From positions 1 through 41,392 of the forward strand of contig NZ_JACJTT010000048.1 of NCBI RefSeq assembly GCF_014698825.1: a stretch of 41,392 bases of DNA, given 5' to 3'. A program made the position numbers and the translations under genes. Source of the stretch: Richelia sinica FACHB-800 (lineage in GTDB: Bacteria > Cyanobacteriota > Cyanobacteriia > Cyanobacteriales > Nostocaceae). Shown in pieces: positions 17,356 to 25,398 of this stretch. A model generated the notes under the pieces. It saw nothing but the letters and a program-made list of their open reading frames with translations. It ran no database searches and was not told where the DNA came from. Every line of letters starts with the position of its first letter. The stretch's first letter is position 1.

Positions 17356-17535
17356 TCTTTACTTTTGACCTACCCTTAACAAAATATACAGCTGTATGTC
17401 ACCAACAAGCGCAAAAAAGCTATAGATTTTTTCCTTCTACTTGAGGTGCAGATGTGAACGGCAAGAAAGGAATTAAAGGTAGATGCAATTACTCAAGAGT
17501 TAAAATGAAATATAGATAACATTTTTGAGAAACCT

Positions 17536-19179
17536 GTGACCTCATCTGTATTTGCTTCAGAACGACTGTTATTTACACCTGCAAATCCCCAGAGTGATGC
17601 AATTCCCGTGATTTTCGCGTTTCCCAATGAGTACACGGTGGGAATAACTAGTCTTGGCTATCAGGTGGTATGGGCTACTTTGGCTATGCGTGATGATTTA
17701 CAGGTGAGTCGTTTATTTACAGATGTGCATGAGCAACTGCCCAGACAACCAGAAATACTCGGCTTTTCTATGTCTTGGGAGTTAGATTATGTAAATATTT
17801 TCCATCTTTTGGAATGGTTGCAAATTCCTCTGCGTAGTCAGTCCCGCAATGAACAACATCCCCTAGTTTTTGGTGGTGGGCCGGTGCTAACAGCTAACCC
17901 AGAACCATTTGCAGATTTTTTTGATGTGATTTTATTAGGTGATGGGGAAAATTTATTGGGGGATTTTATTGATGCTTACAAGGAAGTGAGAAACGCTAAC
18001 CGGGAAACCAAATTAAAACGATTGGCGCAAGTTCCTGGTATTTATATTCCTAGTTTATATCAGGTGGAATATTTTAGTTCTGATGGAGAAATAAAATCCA
18101 TTAATTCCATTGATGCAGAAATTCCAGCTACTATCCAAAAACAGACCTATCGAGGAAATACTCTCTCAGCTTCCACTGTGGTGACGGAAAAAGCCGCGTG
18201 GGAAAATATTTTTATGGTGGAAGTGGTGCGGAGTTGTCCTGAAATGTGCCGCTTCTGTTTGGCTAGTTATTTAACTTTACCCTTTAGAACTGCCAGTTTA
18301 GAAAAATCTTTAATTCCAGCAATTGAACGAGGTTTACAAGTTACTAATCGTTTGGGTTTGTTGGGTGCTTCGGTGACACAACATCCCGAATTTATCGAAT
18401 TATTAGATTATATCAGTCAGCCGAAATATGATGATGTGAGATTGAGTATTGCCTCTGTCAGAACCAATACGGTGACAGTGCAGTTAGCGCAAACTCTGGC
18501 GAAACGGGACACGCGATCGCTTACCATTGCCGTAGAAAGTGGTTCTGAACAACTGCGGCAAATTATCAATAAAAAGTTATATAACGATGAAATAATTCAA
18601 GCTGCCATTAATGCTAAAGCAGGTGGTTTATCCAGCTTAAAGTTATATGGGATGGTGGGAATTCCGGGAGAGGAAGGGGAAGACTTAGATGCAACAGTGG
18701 CAATGATGAAGTCTGTCAAAAAAGCTGCCCCTAGATTGCGTTTAACACTAGGGTGTAGTACCTTCGTGCCCAAGTCTCACACACCTTTTCAGTGGTATGG
18801 AGTTAACAAGCAAGCTGAGAAGAGGTTGCAATTATTACAAAAACAACTCAAGCCCCAAGGTATAGATTTTCGACCAGAAAGCTATAATTGGTCAATTATA
18901 CAGGCTTTGTTATCACGGGGCGATCGCAGACTTTCCCAACTCCTCGAACTCACTCGCGATTTTGGTGATTCCTTAGGTAGTTACAAACGTGCTTTTAAAG
19001 AACTTAAAGGGAAAATTCCCGATTTAGATTTTTATGTGTACGCTAACTGGTCAACAAACCAAATTTTACCTTGGAGTCACTTGCAAGGGCCCCTACCGCA
19101 GTCTACACTACAAAAGCATTTGGCTGAGGCACAGAGTCATTTTCGTACCCCTTCCCAGCCATTAGAGACGGTTAAATAA
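17536..19179 (+). CDS. B12-binding-domain-type radical SAM protein
   Basis: A 547-residue protein starting at GTG 17536. The N-terminal 200 residues resemble the cobalamin-binding-like domain of this superfamily (FAFPNEYTVGITSLGYQV, LGFSMSWELDYVN, VFGGGPVLTANPEPFADF), but the B12-ligating DxHxxG motif is not evident. The radical SAM core has CPEMCRFC (Cys234, Cys238, Cys241) for the 4Fe-4S cluster, then AVESGSEQLRQIINK and a GMVGIPGEEGEDLDATV segment. Such proteins are conserved in cyanobacteria; the substrate is unknown. A CPXCG gene and an SRPBCC gene follow on the same strand within 30 bp and 20 bp, suggesting co-transcription. Confidence 0.85.
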   Translation: MTSSVFASERLLFTPANPQSDAIPVIFAFPNEYTVGITSLGYQVVWATLAMRDDLQVSRLFTDVHEQLPRQPEILGFSMSWELDYVNIFHLLEWLQIPLRSQSRNEQHPLVFGGGPVLTANPEPFADFFDVILLGDGENLLGDFIDAYKEVRNANRETKLKRLAQVPGIYIPSLYQVEYFSSDGEIKSINSIDAEIPATIQKQTYRGNTLSASTVVTEKAAWENIFMVEVVRSCPEMCRFCLASYLTLPFRTASLEKSLIPAIERGLQVTNRLGLLGASVTQHPEFIELLDYISQPKYDDVRLSIASVRTNTVTVQLAQTLAKRDTRSLTIAVESGSEQLRQIINKKLYNDEIIQAAINAKAGGLSSLKLYGMVGIPGEEGEDLDATVAMMKSVKKAAPRLRLTLGCSTFVPKSHTPFQWYGVNKQAEKRLQLLQKQLKPQGIDFRPESYNWSIIQALLSRGDRRLSQLLELTRDFGDSLGSYKRAFKELKGKIPDLDFYVYANWSTNQILPWSHLQGPLPQSTLQKHLAEAQSHFRTPSQPLETVK

Positions 19180-19207
19180 ATCCAACGTGCTGTGGAGTAG
19201 TAAGAAA

Positions 19208-19396
19208 ATGCAAAATACATCAGAATTTTATTGTGCCTACTGTGGGGAACCTAATTTAACTTTTATTGATTTTAGTGCTGGAATGACCCAAAGCTATGTA
19301 GAAGATTGTCAGGTGTGCTGTCGTCCCAATATTTTATATGTGCGAATCGACGAAGATACGCTAGATATTGAAATTGATAGTGAATATGAAGGCTAA
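19208..19396 (+). CDS. CPXCG-motif cysteine-rich protein
   Basis: A 62-residue protein read from ATG 19208; GTG 19187 would add seven residues. It has two Cys pairs, CAYCGE near the start and CQVCCRP mid-protein, then an acidic tail (VRIDEDTLDIEIDSEYEG). This is the CPXCG family, presumed zinc-binding, of unknown role. It lies 28 bp after the radical SAM gene and 19 bp before the SRPBCC gene. GGAG is present upstream of the chosen ATG. Confidence 0.8.
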   Translation: MQNTSEFYCAYCGEPNLTFIDFSAGMTQSYVEDCQVCCRPNILYVRIDEDTLDIEIDSEYEG

Positions 19397-19415
19397 AGTT
19401 TAGGTTTTTCTTTCC

Positions 19416-19886
19416 ATGCTGCATTTTAAACATTCTTCCGTCATTGATGCACCAGTAGAAGTAGTTTGGAAATTCCACGAAAGACCAGATATATTACATC
19501 TACTAACACCACCTTGGCAGCCAGTTCAAGTAGTCCGACGTGAGGGAGGACTGGGAGAAGGTGCCATTACAGAGTTTCGTTTGTTTCTTGGCCCCTTACC
19601 TTTAACTTGGTTAGCACAACACACCGAATGTGAAAAATATCGTCTGTTCACTGATAAACAAATATCTGGGCCCTTTGAAACTTGGGTACACAGACACGAA
19701 TTTGAACCAGAAGAGGGTAAAACTAGATTAACTGATGATATTGCCTATTCTATGCCTGGTGGCGATGGGGTGGAGTTAGTGAGTGGTTGGTTAATTCAAG
19801 TACAACTAGAAGCTATGTTTCGCTATCGACATTACATCACTAAGCGAGAATGTGAGAAAAAGTTAGATATGCCCGGAAGCATTTAA
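19416..19886 (+). CDS. SRPBCC family (START-like) ligand-binding protein
   Basis: A 156-residue protein with the family's opening beta strand and helix (FKHSSVIDAPVEVVWKFHER, residues 4-23), the loop RRE/GGLGEGAITEFRLF, and a C-terminal helix (VSGWLIQVQLEAMFRYRHYI) that closes the hydrophobic cavity. Members act as cyclases, dehydrases or lipid/pigment binders; the ligand cannot be predicted. It is the third gene of a compact plus-strand group. It is soluble, with no signal peptide. Confidence 0.8.
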   Translation: MLHFKHSSVIDAPVEVVWKFHERPDILHLLTPPWQPVQVVRREGGLGEGAITEFRLFLGPLPLTWLAQHTECEKYRLFTDKQISGPFETWVHRHEFEPEEGKTRLTDDIAYSMPGGDGVELVSGWLIQVQLEAMFRYRHYITKRECEKKLDMPGSI

Positions 19887-19893
19887 GAGATAG

Positions 19894-19948
19894 GGGCGGG
19901 TTTACCGATATTATTTGTGGAAAGATGCAAATCTGTGTGAACCCGCCC
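19894..19948. repeat. Dispersed imperfect palindrome, copy 2 (55 bp)
   Basis: GGGCGGGTTTAC (19894-19905) pairs with GTGAACCCGCCC (19937-19948). It matches the reverse complement of copy 1 at 6359-6412 in both arms and partly inside. It starts 8 bp after the SRPBCC stop codon and occupies the leader of the next gene. Confidence 0.75.
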
Positions 19949-19968
19949 GTACAGCAACGAAAAGAGTG

Positions 19969-20592
19969 ATGAAAATCAGTTTTATTATTAAACTAGTTCT
20001 CCCAGTTTTGATTATCATTATCTGCTTGATTGTTTATACAAAATTAGAAAGTGGCAATAATCAAAAAACTAAACTTTGTGATAACAATAACACGTTAACT
20101 CAAATTCCAGTAAAAAATTATGATCAAAATGGGGTGAATAAGCGTGATGGTACATTTATTGTCGATGTAGACTTAAATAAACAAAGAAATTTAAAAGCTA
20201 TTATTTTTCCCAAAGCATTGTCTCCACAAACTTGGTCAAAAGTACCCCAATCATCGATTCAATATTTGGGTAAAGGAGGAGATGAAAGTTGGCGAGAATG
20301 GCTGAGTCCTGATTACTTTTATCTGCTCACAGTTCCTGACAATACAACGGGTTTAGCTTTCGGTCGGCTTTGCTATCGTAATGGAGATGTAGAAGTTGAG
20401 CCAATCAAAAAATTACAGAAAATGTGGCTGGGAAAGATAAAGATAAATGATAAAATCTCCATTTATTCTCCTGTTTTCATACCAAATCCAAATCAAAATA
20501 TTGTCATTGTCAATACTGGTAGTAATTATCGAGATGAATTAGGAACAGTTACAGAGGTTTATTTCACCCCACAGCAGATGAAATCAGATTAG
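19969..20592 (+). CDS. Membrane-anchored protein of unknown function
   Basis: A 207-residue protein read from ATG 19969. An upstream in-frame start at 19915 lies inside a dispersed repeat and is unlikely to be real. The N-terminus is a signal anchor (KISFIIKLVLPVLIIIICLI, residues 2-21). The rest is soluble and beta-rich, with few Cys and a Trp-rich patch (PQTWSKVPQSS, ESWREWLSPDYFYLL). It is probably extracytoplasmic. I recognise no family. The repeat copy just upstream separates it from the SRPBCC gene, so co-expression is uncertain. Confidence 0.7.
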   Translation: MKISFIIKLVLPVLIIIICLIVYTKLESGNNQKTKLCDNNNTLTQIPVKNYDQNGVNKRDGTFIVDVDLNKQRNLKAIIFPKALSPQTWSKVPQSSIQYLGKGGDESWREWLSPDYFYLLTVPDNTTGLAFGRLCYRNGDVEVEPIKKLQKMWLGKIKINDKISIYSPVFIPNPNQNIVIVNTGSNYRDELGTVTEVYFTPQQMKSD

Positions 20593-20633
20593 CAAGTATA
20601 GATTTTAGATTAATTAAAGAGCAACCGAACCTA

Positions 20634-20909
20634 ATACCAATTTTTCTGAAGATGCGTATATTTGGATAGCTATAAAAGGCTTAATCTAGTATTAACAAAT
20701 ATAGACGTAAAAATATACTGAATGACATAACCCATCATGCTAGCAATAGAATTATAGCCATGGACAGAGCGGCTAGGACATTAACTAACAATAAAGCATG
20801 AGACAGCCAAAGGTTTTTAGCACTGTCACCATTCGGCTGACGGAGTAGTTTCGACTACGCTCAACTACCGTGTTGTCGAAACTCACGGTGAAGCCTGTCA
20901 CCTGCTATA
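20634..20909 (+). repeat. Dispersed element, copy A (about 276 bp) with nested palindromic insert
   Basis: It shares with 35294-35432 a left block (ATACCAATTTTTCTGAAGAT), a central block (AGGACATTAACTAA ... GAGACA) and a right block (TTTTAGCACTGTCA ... CTATA) in the same order and orientation. Copy A also has about 64 bp inserted at 20831-20894, inside the heptamer CTGTCACC array. Confidence 0.7.
20831..20894. repeat. Palindromic repeat inserted in copy A
   Basis: GTTTCGAC and GTCGAAAC form an 8-bp inverted repeat, and CACC/GGTG pairs outside it. The insert splits a CTGTCACC heptamer unit present uninterrupted in the 4651-4717 and 24258-24278 copies. The TTTCGACTACGCTCAACTAC segment is of a type common as interspersed repeats in Nostoc. 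Confidence 0.55.
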
Positions 20910-21255
20910 AATCTTAATCTCATCTATATTCACCCCTATCTGTACAAACAAATGAGAGATTGTGATACTTTTAAAAAATAATAAATTCTTCTGTATTTTT
21001 AGTGCTGTTTTGGTGTAAAGAGTGGCTAAAGATTCCCTTCCAGAAAATTTATACTTTGTGTAAAAAATGCTCAGAAGTAGCTAAATTTACTGAGTGAAAT
21101 ACCCATTTTAAAGAAAATAAAGTTGATATTTTTTATTTTTAATTCAGTTGACCTCCGTATTATTAGAGGTGATAATTAATCTTGATTTATTTTTTCTGTC
21201 TTCCTGTTATTACTCTTTACCAAGAGTTACTACAGATTATCCCCACAAAAATTTC

Positions 21256-21912
21256 ATGATTCTCTCGCTCATTACGTCTATTGTGCTATCTGAAACCATC
21301 TTTTCTTTTGCTGAACATCAGATGCACGAAAATTTCATGCATAAGAAGGTTTTGCCTCGACGGTTTTATCAAAAACCATACATCATATTACAAGAGATAT
21401 TTGAAGGTCATGCTGTCAGGCATCATGGGGTTTGGTATCGTGATTTCGATTTTGAAGCCAATCCTGAGGGAAAAAACGATAATATCAAGTTTCGCTTGGT
21501 AGATATCTTAATAGTATTAACTTGTTTATTACCTATAGCCTGCTTATTTTTTAGCTTTTCCTTATTAGCAGGTGTAACTTTTATTGTCATGTTATTGATA
21601 CATGCTTTTCTCTGGAATACGATGCACAGTCAGATGCATTTACCTCAGCCAGTATTTTTTGCAGACTGGTCTATTTTCCGGTGGTTAGCGGTTCACCATT
21701 ACATGCATCATCAATTCACTAATAAAAATTATAATATTGTCGTTCCTTTGGCTGATTATATTTTAGGGACTAAAATCGAGCCAAGAAGAAAAGATTTACG
21801 TGAACTTTTACGTCTAGGCTACTTGAAACCTAAGTCACCTAAAACTGAAATCAGGTTACAAAAAATACGGAACAAAATAGCCGCCCAACGTGAGGCTATT
21901 TTGGTTGGTTAA
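21256..21912 (+). CDS. Fatty acid hydroxylase / sterol desaturase-like membrane enzyme
   Basis: A 218-residue integral membrane protein with the His clusters of the di-iron fatty acid hydroxylase superfamily: HQMH (21-24) plus nearby His, HAVRHHG, HSQMH, and HHYMHH near the C-terminal third. Hydrophobic spans lie before the first cluster and between the second and third. Such enzymes hydroxylate or desaturate lipids or carotenoids (for example ketolase/hydroxylase types) using O2; the substrate is unknown. ATG 21256 puts the first span directly before HQMH, as in relatives, but lacks a clear ribosome site. A TTG at 21148 or GTG at 21169 would add a second hydrophobic segment and cannot be excluded. 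Confidence 0.78.
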   Translation: MILSLITSIVLSETIFSFAEHQMHENFMHKKVLPRRFYQKPYIILQEIFEGHAVRHHGVWYRDFDFEANPEGKNDNIKFRLVDILIVLTCLLPIACLFFSFSLLAGVTFIVMLLIHAFLWNTMHSQMHLPQPVFFADWSIFRWLAVHHYMHHQFTNKNYNIVVPLADYILGTKIEPRRKDLRELLRLGYLKPKSPKTEIRLQKIRNKIAAQREAILVG

Positions 21913-22011
21913 TCATGGGAAGCACGAGGTTGAGGAAGGTCTGGAGAAATAAATACTGTCACCTTTCTCTTCCACACTTGCCCCAAAAGAGGCGATCGCG
22001 TAAGAATATAA

Positions 22012-22037
22012 GTTAAGAAGCCTTAATTTCTCTTAAC
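22012..22037. promoter_or_regulatory. Inverted repeat abutting the monooxygenase start
   Basis: GTTAAGA (22012-22018) and TCTTAAC (22031-22037) are perfect 7-bp arms ending 1 bp before ATG 22039, where a ribosome site would lie. It is a candidate operator or translation-control hairpin. Confidence 0.3.
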
Positions 22038-22038
22038 A

Positions 22039-23298
22039 ATGGCGTTGACGCAGCTTTCTCAAACCTTCTCTCCTCCGCAAATCTCCACAGACCAGCGGGG
22101 ATACGATTACGATGTTGTCATAGTCGGCGGTGGCATTGTTGGTTTAACCCTAGCTGCCGCTTTAAAAGGTTCTGACCTGAGTGTTTTGTTAATTGAAGCA
22201 AAAACCACATCGGTGTCTGTCACCAAGGGTCAGGCCTACGCTGTCCATATGTTGTCAGCACTGATTTTACAAGGAATTGGGGTATGGGAAAAAATCCTCC
22301 CCAATATTGCTAAATATCAACAGGTGCGCTTGACGGATGGGGAATATGGTAGCGTGGTCAAGTTTCAAACCTCCGACTTAGGAACACCAGAGTTGGGGTA
22401 TGTAGCGGAACACCAAGCATTATTAGCACCGTTACAGGAATTTGTCCAGAATTGTCCCCATGTTACCTATTTGTGTCCGGCTGAGGTGGTAGCGACACAG
22501 TACCGGGAAGATATAGTTACAGTTGATGTGAAAATTGGCGACCAAACCCAAACAATTCGCAGTAAATTACTAGTAGCTGCTGATGGTTCTCGCTCACCAA
22601 TTCGCCAAGCGGCAGGGATTAAAACTAAGGGGTGGAAATATTGGCAGTCTTGTATTGTGGCTTTTGTGAAGCCGGAAAACCCCCACAATAATACCGCCTA
22701 CGAAAGATTTTGGCCGAGTGGCCCCTTTGCGATTTTGCCTTTACCAGAAAATCGCTGTCGCATCGTCTGGACTGCACCCCATGAGGAAGCACAAGCCTTG
22801 TGCAGCTTAAATGATGAACAATTTTTAGCGGAACTGGGTAAACGCTTTGGTCAGCAGATGGGTAAATTAGAATTATTGGGCGATCGCTTCGTTTTTCAGG
22901 TACAACTAATGCAGAGCGATCGCTATGTTCTCCCCCGTCTCGCCTTAGTTGGTGATGCGGCACACAATTGTCATCCCGTCGGTGGACAAGGTTTAAACTT
23001 AGGGATTCGCGACGCGGCAGCTTTAGCAGAAGTGATCCAAACTGCACACCAAGCTGGTGAAGATATTGGCAAAATCAACACTCTCAAACGCTATGAAAGT
23101 TGGCGACAAAAAGAGAATCTGGCAATTTTAGGTTTTACCGACTTGTTAGATCGGACTTTTTCCAACACCATATTACCCATTGTCATTATCCGTCGCTTAG
23201 GCTTGTGGGTATTGCAGCATGTGCCAATAGTCAGAGTATTTATGCTCAAGTTAATGATTGGGTTGAAGGGAAAAACACCAGCATTAGCCAAGCGATGA
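22039..23298 (+). CDS. FAD-dependent hydroxylase, UbiH/Coq6 family
   Basis: A 419-residue class A flavoprotein monooxygenase. It has the dinucleotide motif VVIVGGGIVGLTLAAAL (26-42), the DG motif LLVAADGSRSPIR, and the second FAD motif GDAAHNCHPVGGQGLNLG starting at residue 305. These three identify the UbiH/UbiF/COQ6-type quinone-ring hydroxylases. In cyanobacteria a homologue has been linked to plastoquinone biosynthesis; assigning that role here is inferred. A C-terminal hydrophobic segment may associate with membrane. No ribosome site is visible; an inverted repeat occupies that spot. Confidence 0.87.
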   Translation: MALTQLSQTFSPPQISTDQRGYDYDVVIVGGGIVGLTLAAALKGSDLSVLLIEAKTTSVSVTKGQAYAVHMLSALILQGIGVWEKILPNIAKYQQVRLTDGEYGSVVKFQTSDLGTPELGYVAEHQALLAPLQEFVQNCPHVTYLCPAEVVATQYREDIVTVDVKIGDQTQTIRSKLLVAADGSRSPIRQAAGIKTKGWKYWQSCIVAFVKPENPHNNTAYERFWPSGPFAILPLPENRCRIVWTAPHEEAQALCSLNDEQFLAELGKRFGQQMGKLELLGDRFVFQVQLMQSDRYVLPRLALVGDAAHNCHPVGGQGLNLGIRDAAALAEVIQTAHQAGEDIGKINTLKRYESWRQKENLAILGFTDLLDRTFSNTILPIVIIRRLGLWVLQHVPIVRVFMLKLMIGLKGKTPALAKR

Positions 23299-23378
23299 GT
23301 AGTTAATTTTATATCCGGTGCGATCGCTTTTCCCTGCTCTCAGGTAATACTAAGAGAGTATTGATTACGAGTTTTTCT

Positions 23379-24137
23379 ATGCTCAAAATCTTTCAACGCC
23401 TTCGCACCTGGATATTTCTTAGCCTGATTTGCCTAACCCTTACCTGGTCATTCCCTGCACAAGCAGACACCAAAGTTAATTCCCAACTAGAACAGCAAGT
23501 ATTACAAATACTCCGTCAAAATCCAGAAGTTATCATTGAATCGATCCAAACATACCAGCAACAACAGCAGCAGAAGGTACAAAAATCTAGACAGGAATTT
23601 ATTCAAGCCTTACAAACCAATCCCAAAGAAATTATTGGTAACTCTCCCACCACTGGGTCAACTAACCTCAAAACAGTCCTGATTGAGTTTTCTGATTTTC
23701 AATGTCCCTATTGTGCTGAGGCACATAAAGCCCTCAAAGATTTGTTAGCCAAATATCCCAATCAATTCACCTTAGTTTATAAACATTTTCCCATCACCCA
23801 AATTCACGCTGAAGCATTACCCGCAGCTAAAGCCGCTTGGGCCGCATATCAACAAGGTAAATTTTGGGAGTTCCACGATGCCCTATTTACCAATCAAAAA
23901 CAACTGGGTGAAACTCTATATTTAGATACTGCCAAAAAACTGCAATTAGATTTAGGCAAATTTAACCGCGATCGCAATTTAGCCACCAATGCCATCAACA
24001 CAGACCTAGAAATAGTGAATAAATTAGGTCTAGGTGGTACACCTTCCTTTGTGATTACCAGTCCCAAGTTCTCAGGGCCAATTCAACTGACAGACATAGA
24101 AGGTGTATTAGCTGGCAACAACTCATCCACCAAGTAA
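23379..24137 (+). CDS. Exported DsbA-like thioredoxin-fold oxidoreductase
   Basis: A 252-residue protein from ATG 23379; TTG 23361 is an unlikely start. A signal peptide (MLKIFQRLRTWIFLSLICL..., cleavage near PAQA) leads to a helical linker rich in Gln, then a thioredoxin fold with active-site CPYC (109-112) in FSDFQCPYCAEAHKAL, and the cis-Pro loop GGTPSFVI. This fits a periplasmic or lumenal thiol oxidase/isomerase of the DsbA/BdbD type that folds exported proteins. No DsbB/VKOR gene is adjacent. The gene is convergent with the Hsp70 operon end. Confidence 0.88.
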   Translation: MLKIFQRLRTWIFLSLICLTLTWSFPAQADTKVNSQLEQQVLQILRQNPEVIIESIQTYQQQQQQKVQKSRQEFIQALQTNPKEIIGNSPTTGSTNLKTVLIEFSDFQCPYCAEAHKALKDLLAKYPNQFTLVYKHFPITQIHAEALPAAKAAWAAYQQGKFWEFHDALFTNQKQLGETLYLDTAKKLQLDLGKFNRDRNLATNAINTDLEIVNKLGLGGTPSFVITSPKFSGPIQLTDIEGVLAGNNSSTK

Positions 24138-24173
24138 AACGAATAAAAAATATCCAAAAATTTCTTTTGGTGC

Positions 24174-24191
24174 GGGCCGAACAGCCCGCCC
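24174..24191. repeat. GC-rich hairpin between convergent genes
   Basis: GCGGGC CGAACA GCCCGC is a perfect 6-bp stem with a 6-base loop. It lies between the stop codons of the DsbA-like gene and the GrpE-like gene. No T-run follows, so terminator function is uncertain. An AT-rich stem CCAAAA/TTTTGG lies just before it. Confidence 0.4.
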
Positions 24192-24257
24192 TAACTCACG
24201 GTTTAGTTATAGGCAAAAGAATATCTTCTTTTTCATCCCCCTCTCCCCCTCTCTTTC

Positions 24258-24278
24258 TGTCACCTGTCACCTGCTATA
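24258..24278. repeat. Heptamer (TGTCACC) repeat copy
   Basis: Two TGTCACC units followed by TGCTATA, in inverse orientation to the array at 4651-4686. It sits just after the GrpE-like stop codon. Confidence 0.6.
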
Positions 24279-24283
24279 TAATC

Positions 24284-24763
24284 TCACTCAGATTTAGCGG
24301 TAATTACTTCCGTAGGACGTAAAACCTTTCCCCGCCAAACAAAACCCTTTCTCACCACTTTAGTAATAGTTTGGTCTGGCACATCTGTTCTTTCTTCTCT
24401 ATCCACAACCCGACATAAATTAAAATCTGGTTCGTTACTTTGTAGTTCTATGGGTGCAACTTGACGTTTAGCTAAAACGCCGAAAAATTTACGATTAACT
24501 ACACTAATCGACCTGGGTAAACGAGAAATAAATTCTGGACTAGGTTCAGAGTTATTTTCTAAATATTCTAGTAAAGCTTCTAAGGCATCAGCAACTTCTA
24601 AAAGTTCTAAGAATAACTCTTCATTTTCGGCTGTGGCTTGGGTTTGTTGTTCTCTTAAAGATTGTTGTAATAAAGTGTTTTCTTTTTGTAGAGAACCAAT
24701 TTTATCGACGATTAAGTCGCGTAATTCTGGAGTGAGAATATAGCTAGATGTTACGTCAGACAC
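24284..24763 (-). CDS. GrpE-like nucleotide exchange factor of the variant Hsp70 operon
   Basis: A 159-residue protein starting at GTG 24763. An N-terminal coiled coil (KIGSLQKENTLLQQSLREQQ) leads to a helical middle and a beta-rich end with TKVVRKGFVWRGKVLRPTEV, the GrpE C-terminal signature (GY/F-x2-x-RGKVLRPAxV). GrpE releases ADP from Hsp70. This is shorter and more divergent than housekeeping GrpE. It overlaps the J-like gene by 8 bp and is the last gene of the Hsp70 operon, so its partner is presumably the operon's Hsp70. Confidence 0.82.
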   Translation of the reverse strand: MSDVTSSYILTPELRDLIVDKIGSLQKENTLLQQSLREQQTQATAENEELFLELLEVADALEALLEYLENNSEPSPEFISRLPRSISVVNRKFFGVLAKRQVAPIELQSNEPDFNLCRVVDREERTDVPDQTITKVVRKGFVWRGKVLRPTEVITAKSE

Positions 24764-25370
24764 GGGAAATCTCTTGAGATAGCTTAGGTAAGATATGTTG
24801 GGCCCAAGTCTTAGCCTGGGGGTGAGAATGATTACTCAACTCCTGACAAAGAGCGATCGCACGTTGTAATTGTCCCACCATTTGATAAGCTTTAATTAAC
24901 CATATTTTTCCTTGGGCGTAATCAGCACTGGTGGGGTCTTGACAGTTGTGACAAAAGTCTTCAAGATACTTAATCGCCTTGGGATAGCGTTTATCCTTAC
25001 AAGCAGCAATGCCTTTTTTGAGTAATTGTGGTACAGGAATGGGTAAAGGTTCTCTCTCTAAACGTTCGTGGTGTTCTGCTTGGGCGATCGCTTGGTCTAA
25101 ATCATCAAATTGTGGTAATAATTGGAGATTGGGTGCTGTCTGCCCTAAAGCCGATAAGTCGCTAGCTTTGAACCGCTTAATGGTTGGTAAAATAGGACGC
25201 AAATAGTCAGCAATAATCCTTTCCTCTGGTTTCATTAAGCTTTTTTGCGCCCTAGCAATGACATCAACAGGATATTCCTTACGCTTCATTGCTAACGCTA
25301 CAGCTTTGGTAATTTCCACCTTTGATGCTGCGGGAGATACCCCCAAAATATCATAAGGATTATTTTGCAT
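24756..25370 (-). CDS. J-domain-like protein lacking HPD
   Basis: A 204-residue protein. Residues 1-65 look like a J-domain (NPYDILGVSPAASKVEITKA, then PEERIIADYLRP), but the HPD tripeptide that stimulates Hsp70 is absent; the equivalent turn reads KEYPVDVIARAQ. The C-terminal half has TPR-like helices (KGIAACKDKRYPKAIKYLED; IKAYQMVGQLQRAIALCQEL). A degenerate J-domain may dock without stimulating ATPase, or antagonise a true J-protein. It is followed by the GrpE-like gene (8-bp overlap) and preceded 28 bp by the helical-repeat gene. Confidence 0.8.
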   Translation of the reverse strand: MQNNPYDILGVSPAASKVEITKAVALAMKRKEYPVDVIARAQKSLMKPEERIIADYLRPILPTIKRFKASDLSALGQTAPNLQLLPQFDDLDQAIAQAEHHERLEREPLPIPVPQLLKKGIAACKDKRYPKAIKYLEDFCHNCQDPTSADYAQGKIWLIKAYQMVGQLQRAIALCQELSNHSHPQAKTWAQHILPKLSQEISRV

Positions 25371-25398
25371 GACACACCCTGTAGTTATACACCCTGAT

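Larger units (their letters stand above)
20593..21255. other. 663-bp intergenic region with dispersed element
   Basis: The first half is the dispersed element of 20634-20909 (separate entry). The second half is AT-rich and should carry the promoter of the hydroxylase gene. No other coding frame with support was found. An in-frame TTG at 21148 could extend the downstream gene into it. Confidence 0.55.

Noticed and set aside
19915-19968. Earlier start for the membrane-anchored unknown protein
   Set aside because: It lies within a dispersed palindrome; ATG 19969 gives a normal signal anchor.
24149-24191. Bidirectional terminator between the DsbA-like and GrpE-like genes
   Set aside because: Two hairpins exist but neither has a proper T-run, so only the hairpin itself is reported.
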